A stretch of 64,000 nt of DNA. Source: Bin22 sp965207275. Lineage in GTDB: Bacteria > Chloroflexota > Dehalococcoidia > Lucifugimonadales > UBA3495. Position numbers and translations under genes: made by a program. Below the pieces are notes generated by a model, which was not told the origin of the DNA, made no database searches, and worked only from the letters and a program-made list of their open reading frames with translations. Positions 28,034 to 35,387 of this stretch are shown here, piece after piece. The stretch lies in assembly GCA_965207275.1 (NCBI GenBank), contig CBDBMH010000002.1:1860001-1924000 (forward strand), given 5' to 3'. Each line of letters opens with the position of its first letter. Within the stretch, counting starts at the first letter, position 1.

Positions 28034-29439
28034 TTACCGCATTTCCTCCCGGCAACGCTGGGCAGCGTCCCTAGCCTTGCTTGCCGCCAAAGCTGCCATA
28101 TCCCGTCTGACCTCGAATCCTTCCCGCCGGTTGAATCGCACTAGGCCCGACAGAGTAAGGTTTTCCCGCTTGCTACGGTTGCACGGGCCGCAAAGCAGTA
28201 TCCGGTTGGTGATGACGTTCTCCCCGCCGTCCTTTCGCGGGGTGATATGGTCTAGTTCCAGGTAACGGGCCGGCAGACCTATCCCACAACCAACACAGAC
28301 TACCTCCCCGTCATTGCTTTGAGCCTCGGCAAGAATGTCTCTCATTTCGGCGTGGGAAAGCCTCTCCCAGCGTTCCTTGACTCGCTGGGGCCGGAGGATT
28401 AAGTCAGGGACGGCGGGACCATCATCGCCGCCGTCCGTGCGGTCCGGCGGGGTTGTGGAATAGGTGATGTCGCCAAAGGTAAGAAGTTGTTGCCGCCGCC
28501 GGCCTCTCACGGCCAGACCTTCTTTCGCAAGGCGGTCTAGGATGATCTGGTGCGCCCCAGCCCAAATGTCCATTCCTACCCATTCCCGGCCCAGCCTTTC
28601 GGCGGCAACCGGGGTTGTGGCGCAACCGCAAAAGGGGTCTAACACCATATCGCCGGATCTGCTGCTGGCTTTAATTATGCGCTCGTAGAGAGCTAGCGGC
28701 TTTTGAGTCGGATAGCCTACCCGTTCCTTCGAGGAAGGCATTATCGGTTGCATTACCCACCAGTCTTCCGGGTGTTTGCCTTCCGGGTTCGGAACGTAGC
28801 TATCATAGGTACGGGCGCCCCTGAATGCCCTTGCCGTGTATTGCAAGCGTTCCTCTGAATCAAGTGAATAGGGGATTCTCACATCATCAACATTGAAGGT
28901 AACCTTCTCTGTTTTGGAATAGCGAAGGATAGTATCGTGCTTCCTCGCAAAGTCAGCCGTTGGGACTCCCCCCCCCCCCGATATGCCCAAATGATTTCGT
29001 TCCTGAAATTACGCCGGTCAAAGATAGCGTCCAGTAAGCACTTGGCGTAGGCGTGGGCGGTATGGTCAATATGAAGGTACAGGCTGCCTTCCTCGGACAA
29101 GACCCGGTGCATTTCAATCAGCCTGATTCCCAGCCAGCAAAGGAACGCAGCCATTCCATCCGAATGATTAGCCCGCCCGTTCTCAATGGCTTGCCAGACA
29201 CCGGGCCAGTCATCCTTGATAGCGTCAACCCATTCCTCGTGTACGTCATTCTCCCAACGCCAGCGGTCAACGAATCGTGCACCCCTGGCCAAGCTGTCCG
29301 GGGTAGCATGAAAATCCCGCCCTTTGTTGAAGGGCGGGTCTGTGGCAATGAGGTTGACCGTCCCGGAGTTCATTCCCCGGAGGAAGTCGAGGTTGTCGCC
29401 GTGGAAAAGTGTCCGGTTAGAGAAGTTGCGTTCCGGCAT
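28034..29439 (-). pseudogene. DNA methyltransferase-HNH nuclease fusion, out of frame at a 12-G tract
   Basis: The N-terminal part (from ATG 29439) has methyltransferase motif IV TDPPFNKG (Asp34-Phe37). The C-terminal part has motif I DPFCGCATTPVAAERLG, giving the beta-class order (IV before I) typical of N4-cytosine or N6-adenine enzymes. A further C-terminal HNH domain shows CVGC, LDHITPRKDGG and CGPCNRSKRE. The two parts are in different frames. They meet at a run of 12 C on the plus strand (28968-28979), read as YRGGG on the gene strand. A run of 10 or 13 would give one protein of about 467 residues, and 10 matches the usual spacing before FARKHD. It may be a phase-variable OFF state or a homopolymer sequencing error. 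Confidence 0.85.
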
Positions 29440-29449
29440 AGCCGGGTCT

Positions 29450-29478
29450 ATTATATGTAGCTACCCAGCATAATGCAA
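29450..29478 (-). promoter_or_regulatory. Promoter in right terminal repeat, methyltransferase
   Basis: On the minus strand TTGCAT (29478-29473), a 17-base spacer and a perfect TATAAT (29455-29450) form a strong promoter. The methyltransferase ATG follows the -10 box by 10 bases, so the mRNA would be almost leaderless. The layout mirrors that of the left end. Confidence 0.7.
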
Positions 29479-30401
29479 CAGAACCGGGGTTTTTGCTTCG
29501 TAAGCTTCAATCCCCACGTCGAAGACCTGGTTGCCTACCTGGCCGGCGCCAGAGAGTATCTGGATTTGATTGTCGACCAGGCCGAAGAGGGGATACGAGT
29601 TATACCGGGTTCCAACCGGTACGCCACCAGGGCGAATTGGAAGATGCTGGCGGAAAACAGCCTGGACGGATACCACCTGGTCCCCACCCACGGCAGTTAC
29701 GTAGATTACATCGCCTCCCTCGGCACGGATGACAGCGGCGACACCATGGCCTCCCGTCCTCCGGGAAGGTCAAGAGCCCTGGGCAATGGCCACTGTGTTG
29801 CGGAGAACGTGGCCCGCAATGGACGTCCCATCGCTCACTGGCACCCTCTTTACGGAGAAGACGCCAGGGAACCCATGTCAAGAGTCCGCCAGCAATTGGT
29901 TGAGAAATATGGAGAAGAACGCGCTTACCAGATGGCCGACATTTCCCGAAACTTGCTTATCTATCCCAACTTGATCATCAACGACATCGTTGCCATTACA
30001 ATCCGGTACTTCGAACCACTGGCGCCCGACCGCATGGATGTAACTGCCTGGCACCTGGTCCCCAGGGAGGAGTCCGATGCAACGCTGGCGGCCCGGCTGG
30101 ACAGTTACCTGACCTTCGTGGGGCCGGGCGGATTTGCCACCCCGGACGACGTGGAGGCCCTGGAATCCTGCCAGGCCGGGTTCCGCGCCACCGAGATGGA
30201 ATGGTCGGACCTTTCCCGGGGCATGACAAACCCGTCCCCAAACACTTCGGACGAGCTTCAGATGCGGGGATTCTGGCGGCAGTGGCACGCGCACATGCAA
30301 GGGCGAAGCAAGGCGGATGTACAGGACGAACCAACCGTCCCCGGAATATTGTCACCGGAAACGTCAACCGAGGGTAGGCTTTCCACCGGACGAGGAGGCG
30401 A

Positions 30402-30625
30402 ATGACGGATGACAACTGGCCTGCCCTTAGGAAACCGGTCGAGGACTCCCTCTTCAGAGATGTAACGCCGCCCAATGACCGGCCCCTGCATGGCAGGGAC
30501 GCTGGGTTACGGAGGCCCGCCGGTACTGGGCCTGCCCTGATGAACGACCCCGAGCCCACAAACACATCGACCTGGTGGACCTCGCCAACGAGATCCGCCA
30601 GGTCCTCAACGTCGAGGCCGATTGA
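30402..30625 (+). pseudogene. Remnant of a gene downstream of the Rieske oxygenase
   Basis: An ATG overlapping the Rieske stop (ATGA) begins MTDDNWPALRKPVEDSLFRD, which resembles the start of an aromatic-ring-hydroxylating dioxygenase beta subunit. The frame then loses coding character. In another frame the last part reads as a helical tail (HIDLVDLANEIRQVLNVEAD) ending at 30625. This looks like a gene decayed by internal deletion and frameshift. The beta-subunit identity is tentative. Confidence 0.4.
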
Positions 30626-30655
30626 GCCTAAACTTCCGAATCCCCACTGCAATCC

Positions 30656-30683
30656 GCAGGGACGGGTCGCGACGCGTCCCTGC
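30656..30683. terminator. Hairpin after the Rieske region
   Basis: GCAGGGACG pairs with CGTCCCTGC around a 10-base loop; the stem is 10 bp if flanking C and G are included. It is a short palindrome of the kind also seen at 39398 and 63736. Confidence 0.45.
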
Positions 30684-30739
30684 GTTGTTCGGAAAACCAC
30701 GGTATCGCTCGCCGTACCGCCACGCTACTCACCGGACTG

Positions 30740-30935
30740 CAGGGCAATCGCGTTTTAAAGAATGTCATGCTGAGCGAAGTCGAAGCATCTGAATCCGTTC
30801 CTGCCAGGCAGGCCTTGGGACCCAGTCCACGACTCTCAGCCAAGAGTCTAGACCCTTCGGCAAGCTCAGGGTGACTTGACTATTTGCTGCCGGTCCTGGG
30901 GCCATTTGAGGACGATTTATAATGCGATTGCCCTG
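30740..30935. repeat. MITE-like dispersed repeat, copy B
   Basis: The element is 196 bp with terminal inverted repeats CAGGGCAATCG and CGATTGCCCTG (perfect over 11 bp, continuing imperfectly inward). It is flanked by ACCGGACTG (30731-30739) and ACCGGACGG (30936-30944), a 9-bp target duplication with one change. The interior carries TCATGCTGAGCGAAGTCGAA and CTTCGGCAAGCTCAGGGTGA as an inner inverted pair. This is the best preserved copy together with that at 56544. Confidence 0.9.
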
Positions 30936-31023
30936 ACCGGACGGGCGCCTGGATGAGGGCTTCTTTGCCTTGTGGTACCATTCCCACCGCAATATTCCAT
31001 CCAGCTTAACTGGTAGGTGAAAC

Positions 31024-31905
31024 ATGGCCAACCTGGGCTTTATCGGATTGGGAACAATGGGCGGCAAAATGGTGCGCCGGTTGCTTAACGCGGGACACAC
31101 CGTAACGGGCTACAACCGGACCAGGTCCCGCGGTGACTGGTTGGTTGATATGGGCATGCTCTGGGGCGACACCCCCAAGCAGGTGGCTGAAGCCGCCGAC
31201 GTCACCTTTTCCATGGTGGCCAATACCCAGGCCCTGGAGGCCGTTACCTGGGGCCCCGACGGAGTTTTGGCGGGCCTGGAACCGGGGAAAGTCTACATCG
31301 ACATGAGCACCGTAAGTCCAGCCGCCAGCCGGGCCCTTTCATTGCAGGTAAGGGAGCAGGGCGCGCAAATGCTGGACGCCCCGGTGTCGGGCAGCGCTAT
31401 AACCCTGGACGCGGGTCAGCTATCGGTGATGGTGGGCGGCGAGTACGAAGTCTTTGAGGCGATGAAACCCATCCTCCAGGATATCGGCCCCACCGTGGAC
31501 TACGTGGGCGAGAACGGGCTGGCAGCGACGATGAAGGTGGCGGTGAACCTGAGCCTGCCTATCCAGATACTGTCCTTCTGCGAAAGCCTGCTGCTGGCGG
31601 AGAAGAGCGGCATTCCCCGGGAGGCGGCGGTGACGGCCCTGCTGAACAGCGTGGTGGCGTCCCCGGCCTTGAAGTACCGTTTCCCCCTGACCGTCAACCC
31701 GCCCGAAGAACCTCTGTTCGACGTTACCATGATCCAGAAAGACCTGATGCTGGCCCTGGACATGGGGCGAGACCTGGAAGTCCCCATGCCCACCAGCGCC
31801 ACCACCAACGAATACCTCAACATCTGCCGCGCCCAGGGCTTTTCCGACCGGGACTTTGCGATTCTCTATACGGTTATGCGAAGAATGGCCGGGTTGGGGG
31901 ATTAG
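31024..31905 (+). CDS. 3-hydroxyisobutyrate dehydrogenase-family NAD(P) oxidoreductase
   Basis: The 293-residue protein has the Rossmann motif GFIGLGTMGGKM (5-16), FSMVANTQALEAVTWGPDG, the substrate-binding DAPVSGSAITLDAGQLSVMVGG and the catalytic Lys region AATMKVAVNLSL, where the usual KLxNN is altered to KVAVN. It is a beta-hydroxyacid dehydrogenase. A second member lies at 43544. AGGTGAAAC precedes the ATG. Confidence 0.88.
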   Translation: MANLGFIGLGTMGGKMVRRLLNAGHTVTGYNRTRSRGDWLVDMGMLWGDTPKQVAEAADVTFSMVANTQALEAVTWGPDGVLAGLEPGKVYIDMSTVSPAASRALSLQVREQGAQMLDAPVSGSAITLDAGQLSVMVGGEYEVFEAMKPILQDIGPTVDYVGENGLAATMKVAVNLSLPIQILSFCESLLLAEKSGIPREAAVTALLNSVVASPALKYRFPLTVNPPEEPLFDVTMIQKDLMLALDMGRDLEVPMPTSATTNEYLNICRAQGFSDRDFAILYTVMRRMAGLGD

Positions 31906-31916
31906 CGGGCAACCGT

Positions 31917-33488
31917 TTAATCATCCTCCGGGAGTTCGAAGAAGGAAGGGTGCCAGCGCCAGACGGTGAAGCCTTCGAATTCGGTGTGGCCGCCCCTACT
32001 ATAGTGGAAGCCTTGCCCGTCATAGTCGTTGATGACAAGACTGATTCTGTCCGGATTTTCCACATTTCCGAGATTGAAATTAAGGATTCCTGCCCGTCGA
32101 TCATTTACGTATAGATGGCCCGCACCGCCAACGATGATCAGCCTTATATAGTTCTTTTCATCCTTCTGGAAGCTAAGGCCAGGCGTATCCTCCGCATTTC
32201 TGCCGCGTACTTCGTCGTCTCTGCCGCCTCTTCTCCAATGATTGTAGGAACCACCAAATAAGCTGTGAATTTCGATATGGTGATAAGTCTCGGGTACAGC
32301 GCCGCTGAAGAGAAGACCATAATTCCAATGAGACTCGTCGGGGGCGAAGGGGTTCGAAAATGTCACTTCCACCATCACATCGCCATCGATGGTAGGTCCG
32401 AAATATTCTGCCAGGTATGCGTCTCCTGCATCGTGGGGGATTCTTCCGCTCACCGGTCCAAATATCGGCATGCTGGGATCCGGAGTAACGGTCGGAAGCG
32501 GAGTCACGTATGGGTCGACGTCGGCAAAGTCGCTTGCCAACCTTGCTCCCCACCTCCAGACGGTAAAGTTCTCAAACCTGGTTTCCCCTGCGTACTCATC
32601 GTGGACGAACAGGGTAACCCCATCACCACCGGTGTCGACGCTCAGGTCCAGTGGTCCCTGTAGTTTGCCATTGATGTACAGCCATCCCCGGCCGCCAATG
32701 ACGACAACCTGGAAAAGGTTCATCCCGCCAGGTTTCCGGTCTATATCCGGGGACTCTTCCAAGCGCAAGTCCATCTGGGCAGTTTCACCCAGCTGATAGA
32801 AAAATTCCCAATAGCCGTCGCTATCGAATCCGACAAAGTACTGATTATTGTGCCCTCTGTCCTTAATCAAGAAACCGTGTTTCCAGTAAAGACTTTCCGA
32901 ATCGTAGGGATTAAAGAACGTGGCTTCAATCAGCACGTCCTCTTGAGTGTTGGGCCCATATATCCCTTCCAGGAAGTCGTTGCCTGGCGCGTGGACCAGC
33001 GCCCCTTCTTCCGGCCCAAACAGCAGCAGGCTCCGGTCGTATTTCAGCGGCGGCGGTGGCGCGTTGGTGGGGAGCGGCGACGCCGTCGGCGCCGGTGTAA
33101 ACGTTGGCCTGGGCGTCCTGGTGGGGAACAGAGTTGGCGGTGGCGTGGGGTACGGCACACTTGTAGGGGTGGCCGTCGGCAAGGGAGTTGGGGTGGGAGT
33201 GGACGTGGGGGTTGGCGTACTGGTCGGTACCGGCGTATCAGTGGGCGAGGCTGCCACCGTTGCGGCCAACCGCGCTTCCACGGTAGCCTCCAGGTTCGGG
33301 GTGGGTGTTGGCGGCGAGGTTGGCGCGGGGGTGTCTGTGGGGTTGGCCACCAGGGCGGCCACCGTGGCGGGCGTATCCGGCGTCGCCGTCACACGGATTG
33401 GCTCTGGAACGGTGACCTCGGACTGCCCCTGGCAAGCCAGCAGTACCGCCATTGCAAAGAACGCCGCCAGTCCCAGGACTCTCATCAT
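31917..33488 (-). CDS. Exported lipoprotein with Pro/Thr linker and two tandem jelly-roll-like domains
   Basis: The 523-residue protein begins with a lipoprotein signal (lipobox LLAC, Cys19). Then comes a low-complexity Pro/Thr-rich stalk of about 120 residues (TPTPT-type repeats) that probably spans the cell surface. Two homologous domains follow, about residues 155-320 and 345-520. Each opens with a LFGPEEGAL or IFGPVSGRI strand and ends with FENFTVWRWG or FEGFTVWRWH; the shared pattern suggests concanavalin-A-like lectin folds. Probably surface-anchored and carbohydrate- or polymer-binding. No catalytic motif is visible. Confidence 0.75.
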   Translation of the reverse strand: MMRVLGLAAFFAMAVLLACQGQSEVTVPEPIRVTATPDTPATVAALVANPTDTPAPTSPPTPTPNLEATVEARLAATVAASPTDTPVPTSTPTPTSTPTPTPLPTATPTSVPYPTPPPTLFPTRTPRPTFTPAPTASPLPTNAPPPPLKYDRSLLLFGPEEGALVHAPGNDFLEGIYGPNTQEDVLIEATFFNPYDSESLYWKHGFLIKDRGHNNQYFVGFDSDGYWEFFYQLGETAQMDLRLEESPDIDRKPGGMNLFQVVVIGGRGWLYINGKLQGPLDLSVDTGGDGVTLFVHDEYAGETRFENFTVWRWGARLASDFADVDPYVTPLPTVTPDPSMPIFGPVSGRIPHDAGDAYLAEYFGPTIDGDVMVEVTFSNPFAPDESHWNYGLLFSGAVPETYHHIEIHSLFGGSYNHWRRGGRDDEVRGRNAEDTPGLSFQKDEKNYIRLIIVGGAGHLYVNDRRAGILNFNLGNVENPDRISLVINDYDGQGFHYSRGGHTEFEGFTVWRWHPSFFELPEDD

Positions 33489-33534
33489 CGGCTACCTCAG
33501 CAAAGCGAAACTACGCAAGCAGAGGCAGTATAAG

Positions 33535-34527
33535 CTACCCCGCCAGCAGCCTCGCAATACCTTGCTTAACGAGGTTGTTGGCCATCACCACCTTGTAGCC
33601 GTTGTCGGTCATGGGGCGGGCGTCGGGGATGCTAAGGGTTCCGGCGTAAGCTGCGTCAACTTCATCCACGGAACGGCCGGCCAGGTACTCCTCCACCTGC
33701 GTTGCCCGGTAAGGCGCCGGCGCCACGCCGCCCAGGGCCACCGCGGCCTGTTGGACTACACCGCCCGACACCGCCATCCGCACCGCCACGCTGACCAGCG
33801 CAAAATCGCCCGCCTCCCGTTCCCTGGCCTTGATGTAAATGCTGCGGGGTGGCCGGCCGTCGGCCCCCAGATCACCAGGGCGGGGCAGGGATACGCCGGT
33901 AACCACCTCGCCAGGCTCCAGAGCCGTCTCCCGGGTAACGTCAATGCCGGGGCCCGTGAAAAATTCTCCAATATCCAGGGTTCGGGCTCCGTTACTACCG
34001 GAAACCTCAATACTTGCGCCAAACACCGACAGGGCCACCGCCGTATCCGAGGGATGGACAATAAAGCATCGCTCCCCGCCCGTAACGCATAGGTACTTTG
34101 TGCTGCCGGCTAGGGCATAGCAGCGGTCGCCGCCCTTCTTGAGGCAGGGGATCAGGGGGTGGCGGTAGTACCAGCACCGGGGACGCTGATTCAGGTTGCC
34201 CCCCAGCGTGCCGACGTTGCGAATCTGGGGCGTGGCCAGGCCCCCGGCGGCCTCGGCCAGCGCGGTGTAGGCAGTGCGAATTAACGGATTGCCAGCCACA
34301 TCGGCTATAGTCGTCATAGCCCCGATGCGCAGGCCCTGGCCCGCCTCATTTATGCCAGCCAGGTCAGGAACCGACGCCAGGCTGACCACGTGACCGGGGC
34401 TGATTATCCCCTCTTTCACCTCGTCCAGCAGGTCTGACCCGCCGGCAATTACGTGGGCATCGGCCTCACCCAAAAGAGCCACCGCCTCCGCCAATGTTTG
34501 AGGTTCAGAGTATTGGAAGGGATTCAT
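33535..34527 (-). CDS. Molybdenum hydroxylase FAD subunit (CoxM/HcrB-like)
   Basis: The 330-residue protein (ATG 34527, GGAGG just upstream) has the FAD motifs VIAGGSDLL and IRNVGTLGGNL. Right after them is a Cys-rich stretch, RCWYYRHPLIPC, then GDRCY, KYLCV and GERCF. Such an inserted Cys loop carries an extra [4Fe-4S] cluster in 4-hydroxybenzoyl-CoA reductase beta subunits, so this protein may hold one too. The C-terminal CODH-flavoprotein domain is complete. Its Mo-subunit partner is at 35388, separated by two small HEPN-like genes. No [2Fe-2S] small subunit is next to it. Confidence 0.88.
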   Translation of the reverse strand: MNPFQYSEPQTLAEAVALLGEADAHVIAGGSDLLDEVKEGIISPGHVVSLASVPDLAGINEAGQGLRIGAMTTIADVAGNPLIRTAYTALAEAAGGLATPQIRNVGTLGGNLNQRPRCWYYRHPLIPCLKKGGDRCYALAGSTKYLCVTGGERCFIVHPSDTAVALSVFGASIEVSGSNGARTLDIGEFFTGPGIDVTRETALEPGEVVTGVSLPRPGDLGADGRPPRSIYIKAREREAGDFALVSVAVRMAVSGGVVQQAAVALGGVAPAPYRATQVEEYLAGRSVDEVDAAYAGTLSIPDARPMTDNGYKVVMANNLVKQGIARLLAG

Positions 34528-34584
34528 GAGGCCTCCTGACATTGTGAACCAACAATGGAAAATTGAAATTGGGAAGGGTTGGGA

Positions 34585-34977
34585 CTATAGGCTGAATGCA
34601 TAAATTTCCAACATCTGGTCAATGAAAACTTGGGCATCCGTCCATGCGGTTTCGAACTCCGCTTCAGAAAGGTGAAGGCGGTCTGCATTCACATGCAACG
34701 CCGACGCAGCTTGCCAATTGTCCAAGAGGTTGGGCATGGCTCCGACACCTGACGCCAAATCTCTCAGAAAGCGAATCTTGCTTCCCGTGGGACCGGGGTT
34801 CAATCCTTGTTGGCTGGCCACCGCATTTATGCATTGTTTGGCCGCTTCGTAGAGCAGAGCACCGGAGGCGTCATTGTCGCCCTCATGACCGCCGATCGAC
34901 CGGGCAATCCGTCGGTACTCTCTTGCCTTAGTTTCTCGGCGGGCCGAATCGGCCCGCCCCGACCCGTAGGTACTCAA
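34585..34977 (-). CDS. HEPN/PaREP1-like small helical protein
   Basis: The 130-residue helical protein has a core ALLYEAAKQCINAVASQQGL that resembles PaREP1/HEPN domains (YxAAexAIkALA). It starts at TTG 34977, 12 bp after the stop of a similar protein upstream. HEPN proteins are often RNase toxins or nucleotide-binding partners; the R-x4-6-H ribonuclease motif is not clear here. It is placed between the FAD and Mo subunit genes of the hydroxylase. Confidence 0.55.
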   Translation of the reverse strand: MSTYGSGRADSARRETKAREYRRIARSIGGHEGDNDASGALLYEAAKQCINAVASQQGLNPGPTGSKIRFLRDLASGVGAMPNLLDNWQAASALHVNADRLHLSEAEFETAWTDAQVFIDQMLEIYAFSL

Positions 34978-34989
34978 TTGATTACTCTG

Positions 34990-35331
34990 TCACGAATTAG
35001 CCACGAATTCGTGGGATAGCTGGTACGCCAATTCAAGCTCACAGTCCTCCAACACTTCTGCCTTTGAGTGCTCCAGCAGAGTTACCCCGATGACCACACT
35101 ACTCATGTGACGGCGTTTTTCCACAGGACTCCCGGCATCCAGCGCCAGGGCCAGTTGGTCAAGGTCTTCCCCCGCCAGGCCCTTATCCCTGGCCAAGCCC
35201 AAGATGGTTGCCTCGATAGCCTTCCACATTCGGCCGGCGGCATCCTTGCCGTTTCCGTCGGCCATTGCCAGGTCCGCCTGCTTCAGGTACTCCAACGGTG
35301 TCATATTCGCCGACGATTCGGGCGAGGCCAT
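34990..35331 (-). CDS. PaREP1/HEPN-like small helical protein
   Basis: The 113-residue protein (ATG 35331 with GAGGAGC upstream) reads TPLEYLKQADLAMADGNGKDAAGRMWKAIEATILGLARDKGL. This matches the PaREP1 pattern of a helix, a turn with Gly/Asp and a W-K-A helix. It looks like a diverged paralogue of the next gene (13 bp apart). Function unknown; a paired HEPN system is possible. Confidence 0.6.
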   Translation of the reverse strand: MASPESSANMTPLEYLKQADLAMADGNGKDAAGRMWKAIEATILGLARDKGLAGEDLDQLALALDAGSPVEKRRHMSSVVIGVTLLEHSKAEVLEDCELELAYQLSHEFVANS

Positions 35332-35387
35332 GACATTGCTCCTCAACTACACTCTTCCTTGAATCCAGAACGAAACTGCGGCTACTA

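Larger units (their letters stand above)
26834..29485. mobile_element. IS6-like insertion sequence with passenger genes, 2,652 bp
   Basis: The ends carry 25-bp inverted repeats with one mismatch, both beginning GGTTCTGTTGCATT. The element is flanked by the perfect 8-bp direct repeat GGGGTTTT (26826-26833 and 29486-29493), the duplication size expected for IS6-group elements. Inside are a DDE transposase (+), a 45-residue membrane ORF (+), a 74-residue membrane protein (-) and a DNA methyltransferase-HNH gene (-). The transposase and methyltransferase genes are transcribed inward from the two ends. It interrupts the Rieske oxygenase gene. Confidence 0.95.
26390..30405 (+). pseudogene. Rieske non-heme iron oxygenase alpha subunit, split by an insertion sequence
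   Basis: The N-terminal half (26390-26833) starts MEIKDLIVDD and contains the Rieske [2Fe-2S] site Cys83-x-His85 (CPHRG) and Cys103-x2-His106 (CFNHAW). The text breaks after NYRGF at the 8-bp target GGGGTTTT. The C-terminal half resumes at 29486 as CFVSFNPHVEDLV and contains the mononuclear iron site NSLDGYHLVPTH. Removing bases 26834-29493 (element plus one target copy) gives an uninterrupted 451-residue protein, the normal length for ring-hydroxylating oxygenase large subunits. Neither half has other lesions, so the insertion looks recent. The gene cannot make a functional oxygenase in this state. Confidence 0.93.

Noticed and set aside
33040..33410. Repetitive CCACC/GGTGG-rich DNA resembling tandem repeats
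   Set aside because: It encodes the Pro/Thr-rich stalk of the lipoprotein; repeats are codon-level, not a CRISPR or intergenic array.
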